Notes under the pieces: generated by a model
Told to the model about the DNA's origin: nothing
What the model saw: only the letters and a program-made list of their open reading frames with translations
Databases searched by the model: none
DNA from: Mariannaea sp. PMI_226
Lineage: Eukaryota; Ascomycota; Sordariomycetes; Hypocreales; Nectriaceae
Reading direction: 5' to 3'
DNA: 64,000 bases
NCBI GenBank assembly: GCA_024336345.1
Contig: JANFOG010000020.1
Coordinates: 186,001-250,000 of the forward strand
Made by a program: the position numbers and the translations under genes
Shown: positions 10,556 to 20,701 of the stretch, in pieces
Layout: the number at the start of each line of letters is the position of its first letter
How positions within the stretch are numbered: the stretch's first letter is position 1

Positions 10556-12417
10556 ACGTAGGTGCATAGTGGGCTGGCCAGCATAGTGAGCTGGCCACTC
10601 CACCGCCTAAATGGACCTACACTCCTTCATCTCTGAATTTCTCTACCAAAAATTATGGAAACTTTAAAACAAGAACGGCAGATGCTCTTAGCTATCAAAG
10701 CTGTACAGAAAACGCCAAATCTAAGCATCCGAGCAGCTGCAAAGATCTATATGGTACCTCGTAGTACACTTAGCACTCGGATAAATGGAATCATTTCACG
10801 GCGCGATACTGTGCCTCCCTGCCGGAAACTTACAAACCTAGAGGAATCAACAATTGTGGAATATATCCTCGATCTAGATTCGCGATCATTTCCTCCTCGG
10901 CTTAGTGGTGTACAAGATATGGCGAATCGACTGCTCGCGGATCGCGACGCGCCTCCCGTGGGACCACGATGGGCTTCAAACTTCGTCAAGCGCCACAAAG
11001 AGCTTACTACTCGTTTTACGCGTAAATACGACTATCAGAGGGCCTTATGCGAAGATCCGAAGATAATTGAGCCTTGGTTTGAGCTTGTGCGTAACACAGT
11101 CGCGAAATACGGTATACATAATGACGATTTCCACAACTTTGATGAGACCGGCTTTATGATGGGCGTGATCTCAACCGCAATGGTTGTTACTAGCTCTGAA
11201 AGACGTGGAAAAGCAACTTTAGCCCAGCCAGGTAATAGAGAATGGGTTTCGGTAATCCAATCTATTAATTCTCGCGGCCAGACCATCCCGCCATTTATTA
11301 TTATTACAAGGCAATTTCACCTTGCAAATTGGTACAAAGATAGCACTCTACCGAAGGATTGGGTTATTTCTACAACTCAAAACGGCTGGACTACAAATGA
11401 GAGAGCTGTAGATTGGATCCAGCACTTTAAAAAGTATACTAAGCCTTAAACTCATGGCGCATATCGTCTTCTTATCCTAGATGGGCACGAAAGTCACCAC
11501 TCAACTAAATTCGAGTTATTCTGCAAAGATCACAAGATTATCACTCTTTATATGCCACCTCATTTATCTTACATTCTTCAGCCATTAGATGTTGGCTGTT
11601 TTGGGTTACTAAAGAAGGCATATGGCAAAGAAATTGAGGGACTTATGAGGGCGCATATAACACATATCACAAAGGCCGATTTTCTCCCTGCGTTTTATAC
11701 CGCATTTAATGCCGCAATAACAAGAGAAAATATCCAGGGAGCTTTTCGAGGCGCAGGACTTATTCCATTTGATCCAAAAAGCGTCTTATCGCGCCTAGAT
11801 GTGAGGCTACGGACTCCAACGCCGGTTGAAGAGGCACTTGAGCTACCTAACCCGTGGGTTCCAAAGACCCCAAACAATCCAACAGAGGCAACTTCGCAGA
11901 CTGACTATATTAAAAGACGAATAAGCCGCCATCAAGGAAGCTCGCCGACGTCAATTTTGGTCGCTGTAGACCAGATTACTAAGGGAGCATGCAGTATTAT
12001 GCACAAGATGGCTCTCTTAAAAGCCGAGAACCACCAACTTCGAGAGGCAAATGCACTATTAAGCAAGCGGCGTAGAGCCAGAAAAACACGATTACGCCAA
12101 GGCGGTAGCATGACTATTGCTGAGGGACAAGCTCTTCAGGACCAGAATGATGCAGAAGAGCAGATAAAGCAAGAAGATCGCCAGACGAGAGGTCGGAAGC
12201 CTCGAGATGAGACGAAGGGTCGGCGATGTGGTGTCTGCGGTAAATCCGGTCATAATGCGCGAACTTGTCAGATTGTTATAGAGACATCTAATGAAGAGGA
12301 TAGCAGTGAAGATTGATTGATTTCTTATGTTGTGGTTGTTTTCTAGTTCAATTCTTGTGGAAAGGTGGTTTTAGGTGGCCAGCTCACTATGCTGGCCAGG
12401 CCACTATGCACCTACGT
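10556..12417 (+). mobile_element. pogo/Fot-type DNA transposon, copy B
   Basis: Same 1862-bp element as copy A, here on the plus strand, flanked by TA at 10554-10555 and 12418-12419. Termini and encoded protein are the same as in copy A at every position I compared, including the internal stop. Together the two copies make a long inverted repeat around 6.3 kb of host DNA. Confidence 0.95.
10655..12316 (+). pseudogene. pogo/Fot transposase with one in-frame stop (copy B)
   Basis: Same 553 sense codons as copy A, with the TAA at 11447-11449 placed between the first catalytic Asp (NFDETGF) and the second (LILDGH). The frame resumes without any shift, and an internal ATG at 11552 could start the C-terminal 254 residues. 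Those carry the third Asp, a coiled stretch and a CCHC zinc knuckle. The N-terminal 264-residue product would keep the DNA-binding helices but could not cut DNA. Such a fragment could still bind the inverted repeats, which is inference. Confidence 0.9.
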
Positions 12418-12531
12418 TATAGGAAGGATCATACAATAATCCGATGACATATACTTGGCATATCAGTTCCTACTGTTCATTGGGTTGCGCCTAATTCGTA
12501 ACTCACGTCCCCCTTAATAAGACATTGTAAC

Positions 12532-13251
12532 TCAAGTCGTTCCTCCACTTAAGAGTTCTTGTCGAGATCCTTCTCTATCTTTACTATCTATTTCGTCATC
12601 TCTGAAGCCGCGTCGCCCTAGAGTAGGGCCACAGAGATCAAACCAATAGCAGCCTCGTGGGTTATCGTTAATAATTAGCACTCGGTTGTTTTCTACAGCA
12701 GGTTCGATCTTTAGATTTGATATATGATGCAACTCAGTTGAGGTACCGTTGAAATATGCTACTGTGGTTTCATTGCCTTTCGGATCAAGAAGCATAAAGC
12801 GATCAGCTAACCTTGCCGTCGAAGAACCCACGCCAATATGAAGTGTGAACCCCGGATATTTGGCTTGCATAGCCCACGTATCAAATTGACTACAGCATAA
12901 CGCAGATCTTAGAGTTTTTTGAAGGTTCCAGGTACTATCACGTCTTGCATTTTCTGTTCTCCGAAAGACAAGCGCAAGGTGGAAGTCGGACAATTCCTTC
13001 CCATTGTTTTCGATTAGGCGGTAAATATCGTTCCCGATTAAGGTAGGCACATATCCGGATGCTCGGATTACTTTTAACCAAGCGATATGTTTGACTATCT
13101 CCTCCCAGATAGCATCAATCTTTTGGTATTGGGGATAAAAACCGAATTGTTCTCCTTTATATACTTTTCGGTAGCTTTCCTTGTCGCGGATAGGAATGAA
13201 AGATGTTATGTGCTGCAATAGCTCAAGTGGCAGCTTCGAAAAATGGCCCAT
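12532..13251 (-). CDS. F-box protein
   Basis: Intact frame of 239 codons, counted from the ATG at 13251. The frame is open further upstream but only a TTG lies there. The N-terminus carries a short F-box, FSKLPLELLQHITSFIP, which in fungi binds Skp1 and brings substrates to SCF ubiquitin ligases. The body (IWEEIVKHIAWLKVIRASG, PTLIGNDIYRLIENNG) belongs to a Pezizomycotina-specific F-box family with no repeats of the WD40 or LRR type. The relative at 13890-14374 shares IW...AWL, LIGxDIYxL and a later SxxARLxDR/DRLIxG region, and is broken. The substrate cannot be inferred. Confidence 0.75.
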   Translation of the reverse strand: MGHFSKLPLELLQHITSFIPIRDKESYRKVYKGEQFGFYPQYQKIDAIWEEIVKHIAWLKVIRASGYVPTLIGNDIYRLIENNGKELSDFHLALVFRRTENARRDSTWNLQKTLRSALCCSQFDTWAMQAKYPGFTLHIGVGSSTARLADRFMLLDPKGNETTVAYFNGTSTELHHISNLKIEPAVENNRVLIINDNPRGCYWFDLCGPTLGRRGFRDDEIDSKDREGSRQELLSGGTT

Positions 13252-13889
13252 TACGAGGGTTATGTCTACAGAAGATCTATAGTGCAACAGAGGCCATGAC
13301 GGCTAGCATGCTATATAAATAAGCCTAGTTAACCTCCACAAATGACATGATTTACAATGGTGTGTAAATATAGTACTGTGCAGAGCGAATTGCGGCTCCC
13401 AGTTGCACCCAATAGAGTCAAGCGAATATTGCTAGTCAACCTGCACGTACACGTCCTATGCCCCAAATGGTATGGACAGGATCGGCCAGATGGAGATATC
13501 TTGATAGAGGAGAGAGGTCTCTCCTGTTTCTGTTTCCTTGGAAGCATTTAATCGAAAAGCTATAATTGGGGATATACCTTAAAACTTGAAACTGGGAGGC
13601 TGACTCACCTAATAGCTGCATTTAATTGGCATATCATGGGATGTAGGATAGATTTCTTGCTAATGTTGACAAACTAGGCCATAATCGGCCAGACACTTAA
13701 TTAAGGTTGTGATCTTTCGGGGAGCGTTCCGGAGAGAGTTTATTTTCAGAGGCACATTTTGGCCACGGCCCAGTATGGACGAAGCCAATACTCCCAGGAA
13801 CCAAAATGGAGGAACTCTCCATACTTAAAGAATATAAATCCGGTACCAAGATATTGTATAACAATCCCAAGGATTTTGTTATTATTAAT

Positions 13890-14374
13890 ATGGTGAAGCT
13901 TACAGACCTACCTCTAGAACTTCTACAACGAATAGCAAAAGAAGGTGATATACCACGCAAGATTGCACATGCTGTACGATTCCGCCTTCCGAGGACAGAT
14001 GAGGCTATTTTGAGGATATGGGACGCATTATTTAGGATTATGCCTGGCTAGATGCCATTTCCAAGGAGGGGAAAATGCCATTTTTAGTTGGATCAGATCT
14101 TTATAAACTACAGGCCGGGAACATCAAAACCAAGGTGCCAACATACCTAATGTTGGTTCATAATTCACCCGAATGGATACAACAAAATTCTACACTTCTA
14201 CACCAGTCTCTGCGGCCATATAAACGTCATAGGCACCGATTTGATAGGAACGATGAAATCGTATTTGAAGAGCACAACATCACACTTAGCATTCGACAGG
14301 CAAGCATCCCAGACCGTCTAATACATGGCATTGAATGCAATTGGCCAGAGCAGTTAAGCTTGGCAGGATCGTGA
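13890..14374 (+). pseudogene. frameshifted F-box relative
   Basis: Divergent relative of the F-box gene next to it. The first frame gives MVKLTDLPLELLQRIAKEGD, then RIWDALFRIM. The frame then shifts by one near 14040 and continues AWLDAISKEGKMPFLVGSDLYKL, which lines up with AWLKVIRASGYVPTLIGNDIYRL in the intact gene. The second frame runs to 14374 and ends before the C-terminal third. The pair is arranged head to head across about 640 bp. An intron cannot explain the frame change because the matching blocks abut. Confidence 0.75.
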
Positions 14375-15193
14375 ATGAGAAAGGTCGTCCGGACAACATG
14401 ACTGGTAGGTAAAAACCCCCCTATGAAATGTCTTTTCATTCGAATCCATTGTGCAAAAGCTTCACTACATGCTATAATGTTTCGGTGGTCCAACCGAACA
14501 CCAAACTATTATATCAGTGACAGCATTCAATGAATCCGCCCACATCGGGACACGCTCCGCATTGCCCACAAAGTTTGACCCTACCGGTACTCACAGTCGT
14601 TTATGCTGCCCGAACGGCAGTGTCCACTAGCGCCTCCTCTCCCACGGCTTCTGGCCCCGTTTCTGGAGCCGGTGGCAAGACTATAGCAACATGGTCGGCG
14701 TCCTTGCCCTCGCTGGGTCGTTGACGCTTTTATTGTTGACTTGAGTACATAAAACGAGCATGAGGGGTAACGGACTACATTTGTGGAGGTCTTGTTCATA
14801 ATAGTTTGCAGATATTGCGTCCCACTCAGGTATTTATCCCTTCTTAATCGCTGAGTCCAAACCAAGAATCACCAGGAAGACTTCAGATAACCTTTTGACA
14901 GTGATGCAGACTGGACCCTCTTAACCACCATCGAGATTGGCTCTCCGCATCCGGCACATTAAAACGAGCACTTACGTATTATGTACAAACTTTCGGTCCA
15001 ACTTTCATACGAAATTTTTGAAAGGCACGCTTTCAATAGATGAACATTTCCATAAAAAGATGCTCAAATTTCATGGTGTCCTTTGTGTTATATAATAAAG
15101 GAATTGCGTACTGGCAGAATTTACAATACAGTACTTATATGAGGCGGCGGTCTTGGTTGCATAAGTTCTAGTTATAACATCTGGATCCTTTTC
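14375..15193. other. intergenic, no gene recognised
   Basis: Only short open frames (14530-14724, 14581-14865) of Ser/Thr/Ala-rich content, without motifs. Confidence 0.4.
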
Positions 15194-15715
15194 TTAAGTC
15201 TTCCGTCTCGCCTCTAGCTGCGTCCTGTTCTGCTCCTCCAAAAGCCTCAGTTGTTTTTGGTAAAACTGGAGCGCCCTCTCTGTCCTTGGTGTAACTGGCT
15301 GCTCCGGCGTAATTCTTGGTGTGTTGTCATCCCTTTTAGACCTCTCGAGCTGTTTCTTTCGAATCCTTTCTGACCGCCGAGGCTTTCTGGCAGATTCGGT
15401 TAGGTGCCCCGACTTGCGCCTTCCCAGACGCTTCCGAGTTGGACTGGTGTCATGACGAGGACTCTGAAGAGGCTCAGATGGGGGAGCCGAAACAAAGCGT
15501 TCATAACGGGTCGGACTGTTCATTTCAGTTGGAGTCCCTGGGTTCTTGCAGTTGAGGAAGAACTCAGGGCCCCATCCTGTCCCACTATAACGTTTGCCCC
15601 CAGGAGACTGATGGTGATAGCGAGGCCCCCGAGTAGGCACGATTTGGTCTGCACTCTCAGTCAGAAAACTTCTCGCAATACTCAGTGGAGAGCCAACCTG
15701 TACAACTACCATCAT
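15194..15715 (-). CDS. hypothetical charged protein
   Basis: Open frame of 173 codons from an ATG at 15715. The middle is Arg/Lys/Ser-rich (TSPTRKRLGRRKSGH, RKPRRSERIRKKQLERSKR), which could act as a nuclear localisation signal. The C-terminus forms a short amphipathic coil (ALQFYQKQLRLLEEQNR). Another frame at 15657-15854 on the same strand (MLSPVLGDSPSLHEHPGRK) overlaps its start and may be the true N-terminus joined by a lost base or an intron. Not recognised. Confidence 0.35.
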   Translation of the reverse strand: MMVVVQVGSPLSIARSFLTESADQIVPTRGPRYHHQSPGGKRYSGTGWGPEFFLNCKNPGTPTEMNSPTRYERFVSAPPSEPLQSPRHDTSPTRKRLGRRKSGHLTESARKPRRSERIRKKQLERSKRDDNTPRITPEQPVTPRTERALQFYQKQLRLLEEQNRTQLEARRKT

Positions 15716-16930
15716 CAGGAATGACTGAATTTGGATTCGTGGGAGTGTTCATCGGAATACTAGTATCGTGCTTTTCAAGACACATGTGTTCCGATTGCTT
15801 CCTCCCAGGGTGCTCGTGCAGAGAGGGGCTATCGCCTAGAACAGGAGAAAGCATTGCTGGTCATAAAACACGAAAGATGAGCCTGAGAGAAAGGAGGACG
15901 GAGGATCAGAAGCAACGGTAGGCGTCGTCAATTTATGTTCTCCTGGGCCCGAGCTGAGCCCCTGGATTAAGCCCCCGAGTCAAGCAGGGTAGCCTGCATG
16001 AAGATGGCTTAACCACGCATATATGATGTTGGGAGCCAGGAAGAAAGCTGACTGAGCTTGTCTAGGTAGCCATGCCTGGCAAGGCAGCATAGAGATACCA
16101 AGAGGTATATTTCCCTTGTATGGAAAGGATTCGGACATGACGACGCTACTTGATACAACAAGGTAACACCGGCAGCATGATTGTGTCTCTTCCTACAGCC
16201 ATTCTGCTATCCTGGAGCATGTTGATGACGACATCCTCACTCAGTGTGTAGTCGTATGCGAAGCCTGTCTGACAACCCTAGGAGTAAGACTGCATCCAGG
16301 CATATCAACGAGCACTAACCGGTTAGGTCACGAAAGAATCTTTGACCCGTCTTTATTGCCACACCTCGCCTGGCATGAACATGCCAGCGCTTCCCTGGCT
16401 CATTGGTCTCTCCGTGCCTATGGCCCCCTAGACGGGCATGACAAGAGTGAGTCTTGTGATCCTTGACTACTCCTAACCTCTGCCACGGGCCGTCTTACCT
16501 GAAGGCAAATGATAGCGCTGAACGGCTACACTAGGCGGATCTCCCTCGAGCCATTGTTGGTATTCGGGGATATTGGGAGCCAGCAGACCCGACGATGATC
16601 CATGAAACTTGACACAGCAATTATTGATTCATGCCTCAGCTCTGGGGACCTCCTTTGATCATTATGCCTTTCAAGGATGGAAGCTGCTGATGGCAAGGCA
16701 CAATCTCTGCTTCACGCCTTCCCAACATGCAGTTCGCACTAACACCACCTGGGACAGAAAACACAACGCCATTGTGGAGGAATGGAGGCAAGATTTCCGT
16801 CGAAACAGGGACCTCCCCTTTCCCCCTTGGCCAAGGCCAAAACGGCCGAAATTAAATGACCTAGCCAACTGACGCATCATGGTACCATAGATGGATTCAA
16901 TGACTTTGTAGATAGTGATTGGGTGAGCTC
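15716..16930. other. gene-poor stretch
   Basis: The phrase ATTGGGAGCCAG occurs near 16573, and the closely similar TGTTGGGAGCCAGGAAG near 16028, so some repeated DNA is present. The plus-strand frame 16609-16872 (87 codons) has no recognisable motif. Nothing else supported. Confidence 0.4.
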
Positions 16931-17958
16931 CAGACTTGCAAACAAATAAATCAGCTAAAATCGAACGTCTCATTTGAGTTGATTTGGAAATAAAAAATGC
17001 TAATCTGAGTTGATTTGATTTGCCTTCTCGCCGATTTGATTTGTTTGACTCATTTGACAAATTTAGATATCTGGATAAGCCCACTCTTCTCCCAGGAGGA
17101 GATACACTGAGCAGCTCCTATAAGATCCGCTTTAAGGCGGCCTCTCTGAGCAGTAACCACCTGCCCAAAGGTTGAAGATGCGTTCTGGCTCGGAAGGCAT
17201 TGCCGGCACTGAGAAAAGATCGATTGCCATCTGGGAAAGGCGCGGATACTGGCGCCTTCAGAGGAGCCAATACGGAATAGGCTCCTCCCACGCCTTGCAT
17301 AGCCAGAATCGGCGTCCGGAGCTGTCTTTCTCAATGCATGCTCCTATCCCCAACCCGTTCGCGGCCTTATTCGACGCCTGCTAATGGAATAGCCTGCGAG
17401 GCGATTCCAACCAATGCCCTCATAGCCGATATAATCGACCAGGAACGATGTGTCGTCCGAAAAATCTCCTCTAGGCTCTGATGGGTTGACGTCAGAGGAG
17501 CTGCATAAAGGACTTGAAGTAATGCAGTGGGCGCTGCTTAGAAGAATGGGTTCTGATCGGTATTCTCGGCCAGAGACATGGTCGAAGAACGGCGCGTATT
17601 CGGGGGGTTAAAGCAGATGAGAGAATGCGTTACGCGAATGCATCGGCATGATTAAACAGCTGACACAAAGCCGAGACGCGCATTAAGAAAACATTTCGGA
17701 GGAGGTGCGTTTTTAAAAAGCAATGTTAGTGTTACAGCCAGATAGTCCAGGGCCAACACAAACCGGGTGCTGGGGAGTGTATTGGCGAGGCATCTGCCTA
17801 CCCTAGATTATTGTCAATATGGCAAATATCCAAATAAATTAAATGCTTTGATTTGAGTTGATTCAAGTAAATTTTCTACCCATTTGATTTAATTTGATTT
17901 GCGAAAATCCCGATTTGATTTGAATATATTTGAAAACGATTTATTGTTTGCAAGCCTG
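16931..17958 (-). mobile_element. hAT-type transposon relic with inverted ends
   Basis: The left end reads CAGACTTGCAAACAAATAAATC from 16931. The right end, read inward from 17958, is CAGGCTTGCAAACAATAAATC, so there are imperfect inverted repeats of about 21 bp starting with CAG, as hAT ends often do. Both ends are followed by clusters of GATTTGATTTGAGTTGATT-like subterminal repeats (16972-17060 and 17850-17935). The 8 bp outside (GTGAGCTC, GTGCAAAC) match at only 4 positions, so the target duplication is eroded or absent. A broken hAT C-terminal domain lies inside. Confidence 0.65.
17052..17330 (-). pseudogene. hAT transposase C-terminal dimerisation domain, broken
   Basis: Reading the minus strand: WEEPIPYWLL then a stop, RRQYPRLSQMAIDLFSVPAM, PSEPERIF, a frame change, then FGQVVTAQRGRLKADLI and AAQCISSWEKSGLI. 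This is the conserved C-terminus of fungal hAT transposases (the SxPAxSxExERxFS signature and the closing CLxSW element). At least one stop and one frameshift destroy it. The catalytic core is not visible in the remaining element. Confidence 0.8.
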
Positions 17959-18059
17959 GTGCAAACTCGGATGTTGAAGATGAACCTCTTCCCAAGAACA
18001 CGGGTGTCCTTGTGATCAATACTTCACTTAGGATGGTAAAGAGTTCATGGCATATTGCG

Positions 18060-18371
18060 TTAAATTAAAAATACTGTGCTGAAAAAGGTATGACCAGCCG
18101 CAAACCCCAAAATAAGGGTGAGCTTGTAGTCATCGCCATCCCGAACAAGCGAGACTGAAGTGGTCTCTTCGTGAAGGCGGCTTGTTGCTAAACCATCCGA
18201 AAGCAAATTGCCCATAATATCAGTCAACAGTGCCTCGTCATCACTGACTGCCTCGGCAATAGCATTGCCAACGGATGAACTAACGACCAGTTCAACCGTC
18301 ATGTCGTCACCCTCCTGTGCTGGCAGATGCATCTGACAGGTGAATATCGTGGGATCAACTCTACCTTCCAA
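18060..18371 (-). CDS. hypothetical exon, unrecognised
   Basis: An open stretch of 103 codons with protein-like composition (TVELVVSSSVGNAIAEAV, then VSLVRDGDDYKLTLILGFAAG). No ATG near its left limit, and the first in-frame Met is MHLPAQEGDDM, so either an upstream exon is missing or translation starts there. I do not recognise the family. It ends at TAA 18060-18062. Confidence 0.3.
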   Translation of the reverse strand: MEGRVDPTIFTCQMHLPAQEGDDMTVELVVSSSVGNAIAEAVSDDEALLTDIMGNLLSDGLATSRLHEETTSVSLVRDGDDYKLTLILGFAAGHTFFSTVFLI

Positions 18372-18528
18372 CCGTCTCCTTGTGCTGGTGGCTCAACCAA
18401 TATATAAGTAATTAGACAGGATGGATTTTAGCTTTGATGGGGAGGCCATATAGCATAGGCCGGCCGCCTGTGAAAAAAAAAAAAAAAAACGCCACAGCCC
18501 TGCAGATGCCGACCCACACTGTCGACGG

Positions 18529-19345
18529 TTATGTTGCAGATTGGAGTTCTCGATTTGAGGTCCGAGTTTTAATTTCGAGGGTTGATTCAACGGGTATCTC
18601 ACGGCCTTGTTCTTTGATTGCCAATGTTGGCTGAGCAGGAACGGATTTCTGTGGGCCTGAAGAAGAGAATAGAGAGAGAGATGACATAGCGTTGGAGAGA
18701 CGGTCGGTAGTTAACTGGGTCTTTGAATTATGATCTACGTATCCGTCGGTTTCATGGCGAACGAGGAAGCTCAAACCACCGAAGTGATACGAGATGATTC
18801 TGTGATGCCCAGTACTACCCGTAATCTCGCTAGTAGTGTATGCTCTCTCGAATTCATGACCGAAGCCCTTGAATTCATGGGACCCGATATATCTATGAGT
18901 CGCATCTTCCTTGCGGCAGAATATCGCAGTTTCCTTTATAACTTCAATACTGATAGCAAATGAATCAAGCATGTTTGTAGCCAAGACGGGATTGACGAAC
19001 GAAAGCAGTTTACGGATATTGTTTCGGTCGGTCACGACATCAATTAGATTGATGTTGAAAGACGGGTGCATGATGTACAGAGCATGAAATAAAGGTTCAA
19101 GCGGGCTATTTGGATGTCGAGCCGCATTTTGGTCGATGTACGTAAGACCGGAGGTTGAGGACCTTTGGGAGCGGACCAAATTGGTGGAATGCCTGGGATA
19201 GCAATGGTGGGCGTAGGTCCTTCAATCCAGTTGTAGGAGGACAGGTGTCTGAAGTCGGTAATCGAGGCTACAGCGTCCACATCTTGGAGATCTAGGCGAG
19301 AAATCGAGATCGTGGTGTTGGATGCCGTCGTGTGAACATGTAAAA
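18529..19345 (-). pseudogene. conserved fungal protein, frameshifted and truncated
   Basis: Two frames join into one protein: VDAVASITDFRHLSSYNWI, then PTPTIAIPGIPPIWSAPKG in the first frame, and LTYIDQNAARHPNSPLEPLF, INLIDVVTDRNNIRKLL, FIGxHEF-like IGSHEFKGFGHEFERAY, STGHHRIISYHFGGLSFLVRHETDGYV in the second. This is a widespread Pezizomycotina family often labelled geranylgeranyl pyrophosphate synthetase in databases. I see no DDxxD prenyl-synthase motif, so that label is doubtful. The frame change lies near 19150-19165. The C-terminus is cut at 18529, close to a 17-base A run (18474-18490). The cause of the truncation is not visible. Confidence 0.65.
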
Positions 19346-19399
19346 CTGGATGAGTAGGGAGGAACGCAAGTGTATGTATGTAACAGGGTTCAAATCCAT

Positions 19400-19548
19400 A
19401 CCACGAAATCCACATATGGATCCATAATGTGGATCCATATCCATTCCATTCCATTCCACGTGGGCTTCAGCATTTCCATATCCATGCCACGGAGCCCCTT
19501 CCACATGTTCCACATGTGGAAATTGTGGAAATGAATGGAAATTTTAGG
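19400..19548. repeat. cluster of CCATTCC and CCACATG palindromic repeats
   Basis: Dense block of short direct and inverted repeats: ATCCACATATGGATCC, AATGTGGATCCATATCC, three tandem ATTCC units before ACGTGG, and CCACATGTTCCACATGTGG. It sits immediately upstream of the frameshifted gene at 18529-19345. It matches no terminal repeat that I can pair within the window. Confidence 0.55.
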
Positions 19549-20701
19549 TGGGGTTTGAAAATACCTGGATTTCCTTGCGAAATAGCGCATACCCTAAGTA
19601 CTTTCTATCGCCCACAATAACACAATAACGACGATTTGCCACCCTGTTTTATATGAACACAAAGTTCCCAGCCACCTTATCGCCAGCTATGCAGCGTACA
19701 ACTACCAATACAGGTGGCCTATTTCTTGCTTACCAGAAACTGGTCTCTTCTGAGGAATCGCTCCCGTCGTCAAATAGGCTATTCCTGCACAGATATACCT
19801 GGCCTGGTGGCTTGTTAGAGGAGGGTACAACTGGACTCAAGTGGTCAAGAAAGAGGGCCACTGAGTCTAGGTCCGGTCCCCTGTCCATCTCTACATGACC
19901 AACTTGAATCACGATTTCGTAAATTACAATTTGAAAGATTTTAACGCAGGAGGAAGCTGTTTATGCTCATAACAATAGGCTGGTACTTGTGTGAACATGT
20001 ATATAACTTATCCTTAGCCTGGCGTCATGGCATGCTACTAGCCTATCACTTTCTAAAGAGTGCCCCAGTAGCCACAGCGGTGGCGAGGATAGCTAGAAGA
20101 CTTTATCTCAGCCGCAACGTCCCAGATCTTCCAATTTGCGAACCGCTGATTGGTCCTAATATCTCATGAGGTTGACGCATTGTCGGCCCCCACGGACGGG
20201 CGACTTGGTAATCAAGCGCTGCCATTGCATAGCTAGTCGAGCTGCCTCAACCATTACCATGCCAACACGGCGACTGCCAAGGAAGTCCGAAACACTCTGG
20301 ATGAGAATTTATTGCATCTAACATTTTGCTATTTAACTTTGGCCGCTCGAGTTGATTCTCTAGTCAGCTTAGGTTTCTAGGTCATCAACCATCTCACCAA
20401 AAGTTACGTTGGCTCTTGGTGATATGCCTACGCATAGGGAACTCCCAATCGATAATGGTGGGCAATGCCTTGCCAAGGTCGCCTCTAATCTCCATAGAAG
20501 AAATTTTGTGGTTTCCAGGATGATAATAACGCAATAGATTACCACGGAGAGCACATCACAACCACGGGGGACCATTGTAAGTAAGGCCACATCTTCCTCT
20601 GTCAAGCAAGCTGATTTTCGGAGCTACAGGATGATATTCTAATTTCACGACATACTCTACACAGAAACTCTCATTTTTGTGCACTTTAATTCTCAGGCTT
20701 C
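19549..20701. other. intergenic, no gene recognised
   Basis: Short frames at 19653-19912, 19963-20169 and 20369-20605 have no motifs. Nothing supported. Confidence 0.4.

Noticed and set aside
11440..11490. A GTATAC...TATCCTAG stretch around the pogo stop that could be an intron hiding the TAA
   Set aside because: Removing it would delete the catalytic LILD segment and change the frame, so it cannot rescue the transposase.
16923..17966. An 8-bp target duplication for the hAT relic
   Set aside because: GTGAGCTC and GTGCAAAC match at only four positions, too few to claim.
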